Assembly (NCBI GenBank): GCA_024276355.1
Contig: JAJRXJ010000035.1
Location: 1-33,929, forward strand
DNA length: 33,929 bases
Origin: Actinomycetes bacterium
Lineage (GTDB): Bacteria; Actinomycetota; Acidimicrobiia; Acidimicrobiales; Aldehydirespiratoraceae
Direction of reading: 5' to 3'
A model generated the notes under the pieces. That model was not told where the DNA came from and made no database searches. It saw nothing but the letters and a program-made list of their open reading frames with translations. Positions 21,719 to 30,925 of this stretch are shown piece after piece. Position 1 is the stretch's first letter. Every line of letters begins with the position of its first letter. The position numbers were made by a program, and so were the translations under genes.

Positions 21719-22920
21719 CCCCCACAGTCGAGGTGGCCATCATCGGGGCTGGTCCGGCCGGATCCGCGGCAGCCACGCTGTTGGCCCGTGCCGGGGTCGA
21801 GGTGGCGGTTTTCGACAAATCGGTGTTCCCCCGAGACAAGTGCTGCGGTGACGGCCTCACCGCGCTGGCCCTGCGTGAGCTCGAACATCTGGGTCTCTCG
21901 CCCGACAACGTGGCCTCATGGAAGGCCATCGACCGATTCATCGTTCGCTCTCCATCCGGGCGGGAGCAGTGCTACCCGCTTCCCGATGGGGCCGGACATC
22001 ACGCGGTTGTCGCCCGGCGGATCGACCTTGATGCCGCCCTGGTCGATCTGGCCCGAAACGCGGGTGCTGCGATTCACGAGTCCGACCCCCTCGTGGGAGC
22101 GGCGGTCCACGGCAGCGGCGTACGGCTCTCGTTGGCATCGAGTGGAGATGTCATCGCCGACCATGTCATCGGAGCCGACGGCATGTGGTCGCCACTGCGG
22201 CGCTTCATGGGGTTGTCCGTCGACGGATACCGAGGCGAATGGCATGCCTTCCGTCAGTACTTCTCCGGGGTGGGCCCGCGTGCCGCCACCGAGCTGGCGG
22301 TCTGGTTCGAGCCCGACATGCTGCCGGGATACGCATGGTCGTTCCCCCTCGCCGACGGTTCGGCCAACGTGGGGTTCGGAATCCAGCGTGGCCGCAAGGT
22401 TTCCGTTCAGCAGATGAAATCCATGTGGACCGACCTGTTGAACCGCCCTCATGTCCGCGAGTTTCTCGGCGAGGCCGCCGTGGGTGAGGACTCACACAAG
22501 GCGTGGCCCATACCCGCCCGCGTTGGCCGCACCGCCCTGGTGGGCCCCGGGGTGATGTTCGTCGGGGATGCGGCCGCGGTGACCGACCCCATGACCGGTG
22601 AAGGCATCGGGCAGGCGATCCTCACCGGACGGATAGCGGCCGAGTCGATCATCGAGGGCCGGGAACCCACTCGAACCTACGAGCGCCGTGTGAGATCCGA
22701 ACTCGTGGCCGACGACAGAATGGCCCGCTTGCTCATTCCCATGCTGGCCCGGCGCCGGGTGGCCGATTCGGTGCTCCGACTCACCTCGGCGACCGCATGG
22801 ACCCGCCGAAATTTCGCCCGCTGGATGTTCGAGGATTATCCCCGGGCCATGATCGCAACCCCCCGACGTTGGCACCGCGGGATGTTCACCGGCGACGGGG
22901 CCTACGCAGACCAACGCTGA
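21715..22920 (+). CDS. Geranylgeranyl reductase-family FAD-dependent oxidoreductase
   Basis: VEVAIIGAGPAGSAAATLLARAGVEVAVFDKSVFPRDKCCGDGLTALALRELEHLGL...VGDAAAVTDPMTGEGIGQAILTGRIAAESI. ATGA overlap with the upstream gene. Confidence 0.92.
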   Translation: MTPTVEVAIIGAGPAGSAAATLLARAGVEVAVFDKSVFPRDKCCGDGLTALALRELEHLGLSPDNVASWKAIDRFIVRSPSGREQCYPLPDGAGHHAVVARRIDLDAALVDLARNAGAAIHESDPLVGAAVHGSGVRLSLASSGDVIADHVIGADGMWSPLRRFMGLSVDGYRGEWHAFRQYFSGVGPRAATELAVWFEPDMLPGYAWSFPLADGSANVGFGIQRGRKVSVQQMKSMWTDLLNRPHVREFLGEAAVGEDSHKAWPIPARVGRTALVGPGVMFVGDAAAVTDPMTGEGIGQAILTGRIAAESIIEGREPTRTYERRVRSELVADDRMARLLIPMLARRRVADSVLRLTSATAWTRRNFARWMFEDYPRAMIATPRRWHRGMFTGDGAYADQR

Positions 22921-22955
22921 GTCGCCCCGGCCGACACCCTCTACGCTCTGGCGTG

Positions 22956-23513
22956 ATGGCTGATCCTGAACCCGACGCGGATCCACTGCAGACAGGCGGA
23001 TTTCTCCGCGCCGTGGACCGTGTCGACGAAACCATCGATGGCTGGTGGGAGACGCTGCGGGGCCACGCCCTCGTCGACCGGATCTACTACACGGCATCCG
23101 AAGCGGCCGACTTCTCGCTGATGTGGCATGCGCTCGGAGTGATCGAGGCCATCATCGAGGACGACCCGATGGTGGCCGTGAAGGTGAGCGCGGCGCTCGG
23201 GTTGGAATCGGCTCTCATAAACGGCCCGGTCAAGTCGTTGTTCAAGCGCAACAGACCGATCCACGAGACCGACCGACCGCATCACCTGCGGCAGCCCCGG
23301 ACCAGCAGCTTCCCCAGCGGCCACGCGTCGGCGGCCATGGTGGCCGCCGCGATGCTCTCGGGCCACGGCAACACCGTCGCCTGGTACGCGCTGGCCGGGG
23401 TGGTGGCCACGAGTCGCATCCATGTACGCATCCACCACGCGTCCGACGTTGCCGGCGGGCTGATTGCCGGAGCGGCCCTGGCGGCCCTCGCCCGTCGATG
23501 TCTCGGCCGGTGA
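22956..23513 (+). CDS. PAP2 family phosphatase
   Basis: KSLFKRNRPIHET...SSFPSGHASAAMVAAAM...SRIHVRIHHASDVAGGLIAG matches the tripartite PAP2 signature. Confidence 0.92.
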   Translation: MADPEPDADPLQTGGFLRAVDRVDETIDGWWETLRGHALVDRIYYTASEAADFSLMWHALGVIEAIIEDDPMVAVKVSAALGLESALINGPVKSLFKRNRPIHETDRPHHLRQPRTSSFPSGHASAAMVAAAMLSGHGNTVAWYALAGVVATSRIHVRIHHASDVAGGLIAGAALAALARRCLGR

Positions 23514-24253
23514 CCAACCCCGAACCGATCAAGTTGCGGGTGGCCGGTCACGACCTGCCGTTGGCTCTGGCCGCGCTGCATCGTGGCCGGGAGGTCGACG
23601 ACAGGATCGATGTCGCCATCGAGGTGACCGATGTGTCTGAGGCAATGCCCACCTTCGAGTCGTTGCTCGAGGGCGGCGGCTTCTCGATCTCAGAGAGAAC
23701 CGGGCCAGGCAAGTTCGTTGTGACGCGGTTGCGATCGCTGCCCGACTACGTGGCCCCCGACATGACGGTCCTGGTGTGCGGGCTCAATCCGAGCCTCCAC
23801 TCAGCGGATCTCAAGGTGGGGTTCGGGCGGGCCGGAAACCGGTTCTGGCCGGCAGCTCTCTCCTCGGGGATGGTCACAATCGACCGTGACCCGATCGACG
23901 CCCTGACCACCCATCGGGTCGGCATGACCGACATGGTCAAGCGGGCATCTCCGCGTGCCGATTCCCTGACCCGCGAGGAATACGCCGGCGGCCTGAGCCG
24001 GCTCGAGGGTCTGTGCGCCTGGCTGCGTCCCGCCGTGGTCTGCATGGTCGGGTTGGCCGGATGGCGGGCAGCCGTCGACCGCAAGGCCATCGCCGGGGTT
24101 CAGGAACGGCACCTTGGACACTCGCTGGTGTATGTGATGCCATCGACCAGCGGACTGAACGCCCACAGCTCACTGGCCGACCTCGCATCCCATCTCCGCG
24201 AGGCCACCGAACTCGCCGATGATGAACTCAGCCGGCGGGGGCCAGATCTCTGA
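23510..24253 (+). CDS. mug: Mug/TDG-like mismatch-specific DNA glycosylase
   Basis: MTVLVCGLNPSLHSADLKVGFGRAGNRFWPAALSSGM...HRVGMTDMVKRASPRADSLT...YVMPSTSGLNAHSS. GTGA overlap with the PAP2 stop. Confidence 0.9.
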   Translation: MTNPEPIKLRVAGHDLPLALAALHRGREVDDRIDVAIEVTDVSEAMPTFESLLEGGGFSISERTGPGKFVVTRLRSLPDYVAPDMTVLVCGLNPSLHSADLKVGFGRAGNRFWPAALSSGMVTIDRDPIDALTTHRVGMTDMVKRASPRADSLTREEYAGGLSRLEGLCAWLRPAVVCMVGLAGWRAAVDRKAIAGVQERHLGHSLVYVMPSTSGLNAHSSLADLASHLREATELADDELSRRGPDL

Positions 24254-25190
24254 CCGCCTGCAACATGTCGATGCCGGGCGCAGGTATGAGCATCAACGCC
24301 GGACAGTCGATGCCGTTGTCGGTGTATCCCGCGATGTGCTGTCGGATCTCGTCGGGGGTTCCGTGCATGATGAGTTGATCGACGACCTTGTCGGGGATCT
24401 TCTCGAGGGCCGCTTTTCGGTCGCCGGCAGCCCAGAGACTCCAGTGCTCGGCCAGGGCATCGCCGCGGCCCATCCATTCATGGAAGGCCCGGTAAACCGG
24501 CACGTTCAGGTAGGCGGCCATGGCGAAGCGTCCCACCGACCTGGCAAGATCCGGATCAGCGGTGGGCACCACGAACAACCGGGCAACGACCTCGGCGTCA
24601 GGATTCTGTTCACGAACCACCTGTGTGACTCTGGCCGCATCATCCACGGACAACCAGTTGACGATGGCCCCATCGGCTTCGCGACCGGCCAGCCGCAGCA
24701 TCCCCTCGCGCAGTGCGGCGACAAGGATCGGGACCGGTTTCTCGAGGTCGATACCCAAGCGGAATCCCTTGATCGAGAAGGTGTCGTAGTCATGGGTGAT
24801 CTTCTCGCCCGCGAGCGCGGCCCTCAGGAACCTCACGGTGTCGCGAACCTTCTTGTAGGGGTCCTCGAACGGAATGGCGTTCCATCTCTCGACGATGATG
24901 TTCGACGACGAACCGATGCCACACACGAATCTGCCGGGGGCCGCCGATGCCATCGCCGCCACCGACTGGGCCATCAGGGCAGGGCCGCGGGTGTAGGCCG
25001 GCAGGATGGCGGTACCGAGCCTCATGGTGGGGGTCCACACGCTTGCCAGCGCGAGCGGGGTGAGTCCGTCGGGGCCCATGGCCTCAGCCGACCAGAGATC
25101 GGTGTATCCGAGTTCGGCGAGTTCTTCGAACCGGGAACGCTGCGAATGCAGCGGCCCGTCGAACGGGATGGTCATGCCATAGCGCTTCAT
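24228..25190 (-). CDS. LLM class (putatively F420-dependent) oxidoreductase
   Basis: MKRYGMTIPFDGPLHSQRSRFEELAELGYTDLWSAEAMGPDGLTPLALASVWTPTMRLGTAILPAYTRGPALMAQSVAAMASAAPGRFVCGIGSSSN. Its 3' end overlaps the convergent mug gene by 26 nt. Confidence 0.93.
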   Translation of the reverse strand: MKRYGMTIPFDGPLHSQRSRFEELAELGYTDLWSAEAMGPDGLTPLALASVWTPTMRLGTAILPAYTRGPALMAQSVAAMASAAPGRFVCGIGSSSNIIVERWNAIPFEDPYKKVRDTVRFLRAALAGEKITHDYDTFSIKGFRLGIDLEKPVPILVAALREGMLRLAGREADGAIVNWLSVDDAARVTQVVREQNPDAEVVARLFVVPTADPDLARSVGRFAMAAYLNVPVYRAFHEWMGRGDALAEHWSLWAAGDRKAALEKIPDKVVDQLIMHGTPDEIRQHIAGYTDNGIDCPALMLIPAPGIDMLQAVRDLAPAG

Positions 25191-25289
25191 CGATTGCCTC
25201 TCTGGATGTGGTGGGTGCCGAGCATGACACCGCACGATCCGGGACCACAAGCGGACCGGAATGTCACACCCCCCATTCATGATTGCAGC

Positions 25290-25469
25290 ATGAACAAGCA
25301 GCTCACCATCCACAGCGGATCCCACGCATGGCGTCTCGACAACGCCACTCGCCGCCGCGGTCGTAGGGGCGTGGCGGCGGCCCGCAAGGTCCTTCAGCAT
25401 TCGCGGTCAACGACCTCGGCCGCAACACAGCGCCGAGAGGATCACCCGAGGGCGGTCAGGGCTGCGTGA
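25290..25469 (+). CDS. Possible small basic protein
   Basis: 59 codons from ATG: MNKQLTIHSGSHAWRLDNATRRRGRRGVAAARKVLQHSRSTTSAATQRREDHPRAVRAA. Fills the gap between divergently and codirectionally placed genes. Confidence 0.4.
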   Translation: MNKQLTIHSGSHAWRLDNATRRRGRRGVAAARKVLQHSRSTTSAATQRREDHPRAVRAA

Positions 25470-25503
25470 GCCGATCCGGCCAGATCCCCGCCACACTTGG
25501 TCG

Positions 25504-26130
25504 ATGAGTTTCGGATCGGGCCGTAGGCCCATGTTCAAACGGTCGGGCGCCGGCCCATGGGGGATCCTGCGCGCCATCGCGTTGCTGATTGTCTTCTCGG
25601 TCGCGCTGGCGGCGTGTGCCGACAGCAACCCGTCATCCCAGTCGGTGATGGCCACCTCGCTGGGGACCGCTGCAACTCTCCCCTCTTCCGACGCCCTTCC
25701 TTCCAACGCAACCGTCGAACGAGTCGTCGACGGCGACACCATCATCGTTCGCATCAACGGCCGGCGCGAAAGAGTGAGACTGATCGGTATCGACACCCCG
25801 GAGTCGGTCGACCCGAATCGTCCTGTCCAGTGCTACGGCCACGAAGCAAGCGCCCGTACCGAATCGTTGTTGCCCCCGGGCACCGAGGTGAGTCTCGTGC
25901 GCGATGTGGAAGCACGCGACAAATACGATCGCCTGCTCGCATATGTGATCCGTACCGACGACCAACTTTTCGTCAACCTCGACCTGATCGAAAACGGTTT
26001 CGCCGGGCCGCTCACCTATCCGCCGAATGACCACTACGCCACACTGTTCGAGTCATCAGCAGATGCCGCATCTGCAGCCGGCGTGGGCCTTTGGGGGTCC
26101 TGCGGTGGTCCCGACGTGCCCCTTGGCTGA
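25504..26130 (+). CDS. Thermonuclease (SNase-like) family lipoprotein
   Basis: Lipobox-like VALAACAD after a hydrophobic segment. TVERVVDGDTIIVRINGRRERVRLIGIDTPES...ARTESLLPPGTEVSLVRDVEARDKYDRLLAYVI...LIENGFA...ADAASAAGVGLWGSC. Confidence 0.93.
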   Translation: MSFGSGRRPMFKRSGAGPWGILRAIALLIVFSVALAACADSNPSSQSVMATSLGTAATLPSSDALPSNATVERVVDGDTIIVRINGRRERVRLIGIDTPESVDPNRPVQCYGHEASARTESLLPPGTEVSLVRDVEARDKYDRLLAYVIRTDDQLFVNLDLIENGFAGPLTYPPNDHYATLFESSADAASAAGVGLWGSCGGPDVPLG

Positions 26131-26171
26131 GCGGATGCCAAAACCCCGGGTCCGCGGCTAGCGTCAACCTC

Positions 26172-27005
26172 GTGGACTCGCTCGCGAAAGCACTCGGCTA
26201 CGGTCCAAAGGATCGCCTGCTGATCATCAGCGCCGATCTCCTTGGTTCCACCCATGCGGCCACGGCCGGCTGCTTTTCCGCCATGCGGGATGGCCACGCC
26301 ACCACATCCACATTGATGATGCCTGGTCCATGGTCTCGTCACGCGGCCGACAACACGCGCCCCGACGACGACATCGGTATCCATCTCACTCTCAATTCCG
26401 AGCTCGACTGCTTCCGATGGGGGCCGCTCACATACGCCCCCAGCCTTCTCGACGGCGACGGCGGATTTCCCAGAACCCTTCCCGACCTCTGGGATCACGC
26501 CGACCTCGACGAGGTCCGGCGGGAGCTCAGCGCGCAGGTCGAGCGGGCCCTGCTGTGGGGGTTCGACCTAACCCACATCTCCACCCATATGGGTGCGCTG
26601 CAGCAGCGCCCCGAGTTCTTCGATGTGATGCTCGAGCTGGCCATCGAGGCACGGCTACCGATTCGCCTCGAAGGCGACCCCGCCCAGGACTCCGCAGGCT
26701 TTCCATTCCGAGAGCTGGCGGCTGCGGAGGGAATCTTGTCGCCCGACCACTTCAAGTTGGTTCGTGGTGGCGCCCGACAACACTTCATGTCCACGCTGAA
26801 GCACCTCAAGCCAGGTGTCACGGAAGTCGTTTTCGAGCCGGCAATTGCCGCTGAGGAACTGCGGGCCATCGACCCTTCGGCAACCCAACGAGTCGACGAT
26901 CTAACTCTGATCACCGACCGACGGCTCGCGGATCTGATCGACAGCTCTGGGGCCAGATTGATCGGATACCGGCAGATTCGCGATCTCCAACGCGCGGCGG
27001 GCTGA
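26172..27005 (+). CDS. YdjC/ChbG-family carbohydrate deacetylase-like protein
   Basis: RLLIISADLLGSTHAATAGCFSAMRDGHATTSTLMMPGPWSRHAA...DDIGIHLTLNSE...LTHISTHMGALQQRPEFFDVMLELA. GTG start inferred. Confidence 0.85.
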   Translation: MDSLAKALGYGPKDRLLIISADLLGSTHAATAGCFSAMRDGHATTSTLMMPGPWSRHAADNTRPDDDIGIHLTLNSELDCFRWGPLTYAPSLLDGDGGFPRTLPDLWDHADLDEVRRELSAQVERALLWGFDLTHISTHMGALQQRPEFFDVMLELAIEARLPIRLEGDPAQDSAGFPFRELAAAEGILSPDHFKLVRGGARQHFMSTLKHLKPGVTEVVFEPAIAAEELRAIDPSATQRVDDLTLITDRRLADLIDSSGARLIGYRQIRDLQRAAG

Positions 27006-27034
27006 TCCACTCGCTCACATCGTCGGTGCGGGTC

Positions 27035-27406
27035 TCAGCCCGATGCATCGACCAGCGCCGACCGCGCTGCTTGACGCCACGATCTCATCGCCACCAGCCA
27101 GAGGGCATGATCACCCTCGACCTTCAGCGCACCGCGCATGTATGCCACATCCACATCGAGGGAACCGTCGAGAATCTGTTCGGCTGTTTCGACGCTGAGA
27201 GAGATCTTGCACGATGGCTTGGAAACCCGGCCGACATCAAGCGATACAAAACGACCGTCCGCGACCGTGAGTCCGAGCACGAGCTTGCCCTCAGCCAGGC
27301 CGGTGATCGTGTACTGGATCGAGGCGGTGACGTCACCCTCGACCGGTAAGTCACCGAGGACCTTCCTTGCCATGTCGAGCCAATTGTCGTCGAACAACGC
27401 GGTCAT
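27035..27406 (-). CDS. SCP2-type sterol-binding-domain protein
   Basis: IQYTITGLAEGKLVLGLTVADGRFVSLDVGRVSKPSCKISLSVETAEQILDGSLDVDVAYMRGALKVEGDHALWLVAMR. Confidence 0.88.
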   Translation of the reverse strand: MTALFDDNWLDMARKVLGDLPVEGDVTASIQYTITGLAEGKLVLGLTVADGRFVSLDVGRVSKPSCKISLSVETAEQILDGSLDVDVAYMRGALKVEGDHALWLVAMRSWRQAARSALVDASG

Positions 27407-28279
27407 TCAGATCACTGCTTCCCGAGATCGGATTCCAGCGAACAGGTCGGTCTCCGGTGTCTGCGATCCGGGCTCGCCCATCACGAGCCGAAACTCATCG
27501 TGGCTGTGGATACGGTCGTCGACCTCGGCCGGAAGTCCAAACCAGAAATTCGAGTCGGGGTCGATCTGGGTGGCGTGAGCCATCAGGGCCGCCCGTCGCA
27601 CGCCCGCGAACTCCCCCACCGGAACGCGCGTGGTGATGAGGTGATCCAGATCCGGACGCTCGAACCAGCGCTCGTCGTATGGCGATTCAAGACCGAGATC
27701 GATGAATGCCCGGTGGCGAGCGACAATTCGGGCCCGGGACCATGCCGAGTGGTAGATCTTGGAAACCGACCAGGCGTCGCCGAGCTCGGGGCGATGGGCG
27801 GGGTCGCCGGCACGGTTGACCGCCGGGCGGGTGATCTCATGGACCCTGATGTGGTCCGGGTGTTGATAGCCGCCCGGGTCGTTCGGGTAGGTCACGACGA
27901 CCTGAGGCCTCTGATCGCGAATAATCGACACCAGTCGGTCGACCGCTTCATCGAACGGAGCCGCGGCAAAGCACTCCGGATGATCATTTGAGTCCGAATC
28001 GAACATCCCCGAATCCCTGTAGCCGAGCATCACAACCTCGTCGTAGCCGATCACCTCGGCCGAGGCTCCCAGCTCCCGCCGACGCACCGCCGGTAGATCG
28101 TCACGAACATGTTGGTGATCCATCGTCGGGTTGAGGATGTCGCCCTCCTCCCCACCGGTGCAACACACCAGCACGGTGCGTATGCCCTGAGCGTGGTAGA
28201 GGGCCACCGCAGAAGCTCCCTTGGACGCCTCGTCGTCGGGGTGAGCGTGAACAGTGAGAAGGCACAGGGGTTCGTCCAT
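27407..28279 (-). CDS. mca: PIG-L family deacetylase, mycothiol S-conjugate amidase-like
   Basis: CLLTVHAHPDDEASKGASAVALYHAQGIRTVLVCCTGGEEGDILNPTMD...MLGYRDSGMFDSDSNDHPECFA...VVVTYPNDPGGYQHPDHIRVHEI. Confidence 0.9.
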   Translation of the reverse strand: MDEPLCLLTVHAHPDDEASKGASAVALYHAQGIRTVLVCCTGGEEGDILNPTMDHQHVRDDLPAVRRRELGASAEVIGYDEVVMLGYRDSGMFDSDSNDHPECFAAAPFDEAVDRLVSIIRDQRPQVVVTYPNDPGGYQHPDHIRVHEITRPAVNRAGDPAHRPELGDAWSVSKIYHSAWSRARIVARHRAFIDLGLESPYDERWFERPDLDHLITTRVPVGEFAGVRRAALMAHATQIDPDSNFWFGLPAEVDDRIHSHDEFRLVMGEPGSQTPETDLFAGIRSREAVI

Positions 28280-28328
28280 CCGGCACGAAGATAGCTGTTT
28301 ACGCGAAGAACGGCCCCCCGCGGTCGGA

Positions 28329-29573
28329 TCAGCCGGCCGAACGAACGCCCTCGAGCGCCTCGAGCTCAATGTCGCCATCACCATCAGGGTCGACAATCTG
28401 CCATCCGAAGATCATGGCCAGATGCTCACGACCCTCATCGGGGCCGCTGGCGATTATCTCATCCTCAGGCAGCAGTCGAGCCGCCCCCCGGGGCCGGTAG
28501 AGGTATTGCCCTCCCCGGCGAATCGCCAAGACGGTGAATCCGGGCTCAATGTTCAACTGCAGCTCCGACAGACTCACCCCGTCGGCGTGGCTTCCCGGAG
28601 CGACCGGAAGCTGGACCACCACTTCATCGCTGTCGCCCAACGCAAGGCTGAGAACGGGATGAAGGTCTTCACGCTGCTCCACCAGCCAGACCATCGCCTG
28701 TGCTTGGTCTCCGATGTCCTCTGCGGCCTGGGAAAGGTGAAGCAACCCCCGCAAGGCCGACGGATCGGCCTTGTCGCTGGCGGCCCGCAACACCCACAAC
28801 TCGAGCTTGTCCTTCATCTCATCGAGACGATCCTCAAGATGACGAACCTCCGCGGCCAGGCCGTGATCGACCAGAACAAGCGCCGAATAGGCCAAGCCGA
28901 CTGCCACCTCCGAGAGGTTCTTCATCTCTACGAGAACGTCGACGGCCCGATCGAGATCGGTGGTATAGCCGTCCTCGGGAGCCTCCGGCGGGTGCCACAA
29001 GGGAGCAGCGGCCAGCTCACGGAGCCGGGTGATCCCATCGGGCGAACCACGCAGAAACATCACATCGCCGGGAGTGATGACGATGTCACCATGGACGTCG
29101 GTGATCCACTTGCGTTCGCGCTTGATGGCCATGACCCGCATCCCGGTCTGAACCGGTAGTTCGTGGGCCGACAGCGGACGGTGAGCCAAATGGGACCCCT
29201 CGGAGACCAACACCCGGTGGCTGACCTCTTCGGCATCCGACAGATCGGCAACCAGTTCAACCGGTATTCCCACTTGGTGGGTGACGATTCTTGCGATGTC
29301 GACCGCGTCGTTGGCGATGCGCTCGATGGCACTGATCACCTGCAGCACCGACGACATGCCTTCGGAGTCCTTGGGACTGCGAACCGCCATCACACAGACG
29401 CCTCTCATGTCCTGCACGAGATCATTCATCGTCTCTTCCAGAGAGTCGACCTCCTCGGCCATGTCGGGATCGCCGAAGTAAAGCGACGCGTACGCGAGGT
29501 CGACCATCAGCTCCGAGGTGTCCTTGGCCTCTGCCAACATCTCTCGAAGGTTTCGTGGTCTGTCGTCCATCAA
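28329..29573 (-). CDS. Tandem PhoU-like / TrkA_C (RCK_C) domain regulatory protein
   Basis: Two similar halves, each with a helical PhoU-like region (LVDLAYASLYFGDPDMAEEVDSLEETMNDL / AVGLAYSALVLVDHGLAAEVRHLEDRLDEM) then a TrkA_C-like region (GMRVMAIKRERKWITDVHGDIVITPGDVMFLRGS / GFTVLAIRRGGQYLYRPRGAARLLPEDEIIASG). Confidence 0.85.
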   Translation of the reverse strand: MMDDRPRNLREMLAEAKDTSELMVDLAYASLYFGDPDMAEEVDSLEETMNDLVQDMRGVCVMAVRSPKDSEGMSSVLQVISAIERIANDAVDIARIVTHQVGIPVELVADLSDAEEVSHRVLVSEGSHLAHRPLSAHELPVQTGMRVMAIKRERKWITDVHGDIVITPGDVMFLRGSPDGITRLRELAAAPLWHPPEAPEDGYTTDLDRAVDVLVEMKNLSEVAVGLAYSALVLVDHGLAAEVRHLEDRLDEMKDKLELWVLRAASDKADPSALRGLLHLSQAAEDIGDQAQAMVWLVEQREDLHPVLSLALGDSDEVVVQLPVAPGSHADGVSLSELQLNIEPGFTVLAIRRGGQYLYRPRGAARLLPEDEIIASGPDEGREHLAMIFGWQIVDPDGDGDIELEALEGVRSAG

Positions 29574-29631
29574 CTCCCCCAGTCGGGTATTGCAATCGTA
29601 GAACCATCGCGGCCGACACTGCGATCCGATC

Positions 29632-30867
29632 TCATATGACTCCCACCCACACGAGAGCGAGGATCAACGCGAACGCGCCGACGAAGTCGAGTGTCGAGGC
29701 CACGATCGGGATCCCGTAGGTGTCGGGATCGAGCCCTGACCTCACGGCCACCACCGTGGAGTAGTAGGCCACCACCACCACGCAAACGGTGGCGATCAGA
29801 CCTCCGAGCATGGTCGCTGCGATCAGGCTCAACAGCCCGGGGCCGATGTCGCCGGTGATGGCCCCGCCCAGCTGAGCGGTAAGAGCAGCCACGAAAAACA
29901 CCGGCACGGCCAGAGAGAACGCCATCGCCACGTCACTGCCGACACCGCGCCGCGGAAGTGCATCGGGCGACAACAACCCCAAGTGGAACTTGGTTGCGAG
30001 CCTGCTGGAGAGGATTCCTCCGAGGGACCCGGCCTTGTTGAGAAACCCGGGAAGCAGAATCAAAAGGACCGGGTAGTCCAAGAGATCGTCGAGCCGTTTC
30101 TCCACTGTGATTCCCGCTATCAGATCGAGAATCCCGGCAATGATGAGCACAGGAAGCGACTCCCGCACGATCGTGGCCACCAGATCCAGACTCGATCGCA
30201 GTGCCCACACTGTGACGACAGCAGCCGAGGCCGCCATGACGACCGCCAAGGTTGGCGTCAGGACATCGATACCTGCGAGCTGAGCCCCGATCACCAGGGC
30301 CGGGAGGCTCACGAGGTCGCCAACGGCGTTGACGAGTGGCGCGACCACATTGTCGAGGTCCCACCCGTACCTCACCGATCCCCCGGCGAGAAGGAGTGTG
30401 ATTGCCAGGACCACCACCGACGCGACAAGCCCGCCAACGGTGGAGATCACCATGAAGTCGGCCAGCGACATGGTGGGCGCAACAGAGAAGATGATCGCGA
30501 TGGTCTTGGCCAGCACGGCCAGAACCACCGAAATGGTGAGGCTCAGCGCCATCGCAGCAACCGTGTTCTGCCCTACCACCGAATCGAACCGGGCCGTGAG
30601 ACGAAATGTGCCCGTGTGGATCGAAGTACCGAGGCGGCTGCCCAACGCACCGAAGATGTTTCCCTTGACCGCCAGAGCCGCCGGAACCAACAAGAGCATG
30701 CCCGGCAGGCTCTCGAGAGTGCCGGTGATCGACGCCAGCGTGATTCCCGACACGATGCTCGCCACCGATGCCAACAGCATCGCCACAAGACTGTCGCGGT
30801 ACGCGACCGAATCGCCCCCGGCGACTGTGGAGAACACGCTCGATTTGCGTGTCTGGCTCGGCTTCAT
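29632..30867 (-). CDS. MgtE/SLC41-like divalent cation transporter with two MgtE-type membrane domains
   Basis: Repeat-related segments LLLVPAALAVKGNIFGALGSRLGTSIHTG and VLLILLPGFLNKAGSLGGILSSRLATKFHLG, each followed by multiple TM segments. PLVNAVGDLVSLPALV and DPDTYGIPIVASTLDFVGAFALI. Confidence 0.87.
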   Translation of the reverse strand: MKPSQTRKSSVFSTVAGGDSVAYRDSLVAMLLASVASIVSGITLASITGTLESLPGMLLLVPAALAVKGNIFGALGSRLGTSIHTGTFRLTARFDSVVGQNTVAAMALSLTISVVLAVLAKTIAIIFSVAPTMSLADFMVISTVGGLVASVVVLAITLLLAGGSVRYGWDLDNVVAPLVNAVGDLVSLPALVIGAQLAGIDVLTPTLAVVMAASAAVVTVWALRSSLDLVATIVRESLPVLIIAGILDLIAGITVEKRLDDLLDYPVLLILLPGFLNKAGSLGGILSSRLATKFHLGLLSPDALPRRGVGSDVAMAFSLAVPVFFVAALTAQLGGAITGDIGPGLLSLIAATMLGGLIATVCVVVVAYYSTVVAVRSGLDPDTYGIPIVASTLDFVGAFALILALVWVGVI

Positions 30868-30925
30868 TCCAGCAAGTGTGCAGCGTCGAACACCGCACCG
30901 TGGTGATTATCGGCTATCTCGCATC

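Noticed and set aside
26998-27042. Inverted repeat CGGGCTGA...TCAGCCCG between convergent YdjC-like and SCP2 genes as a terminator
   Set aside because: The arms are largely the two stop-codon contexts and the loop is about 29 nt with no U-tract; likely coincidence.
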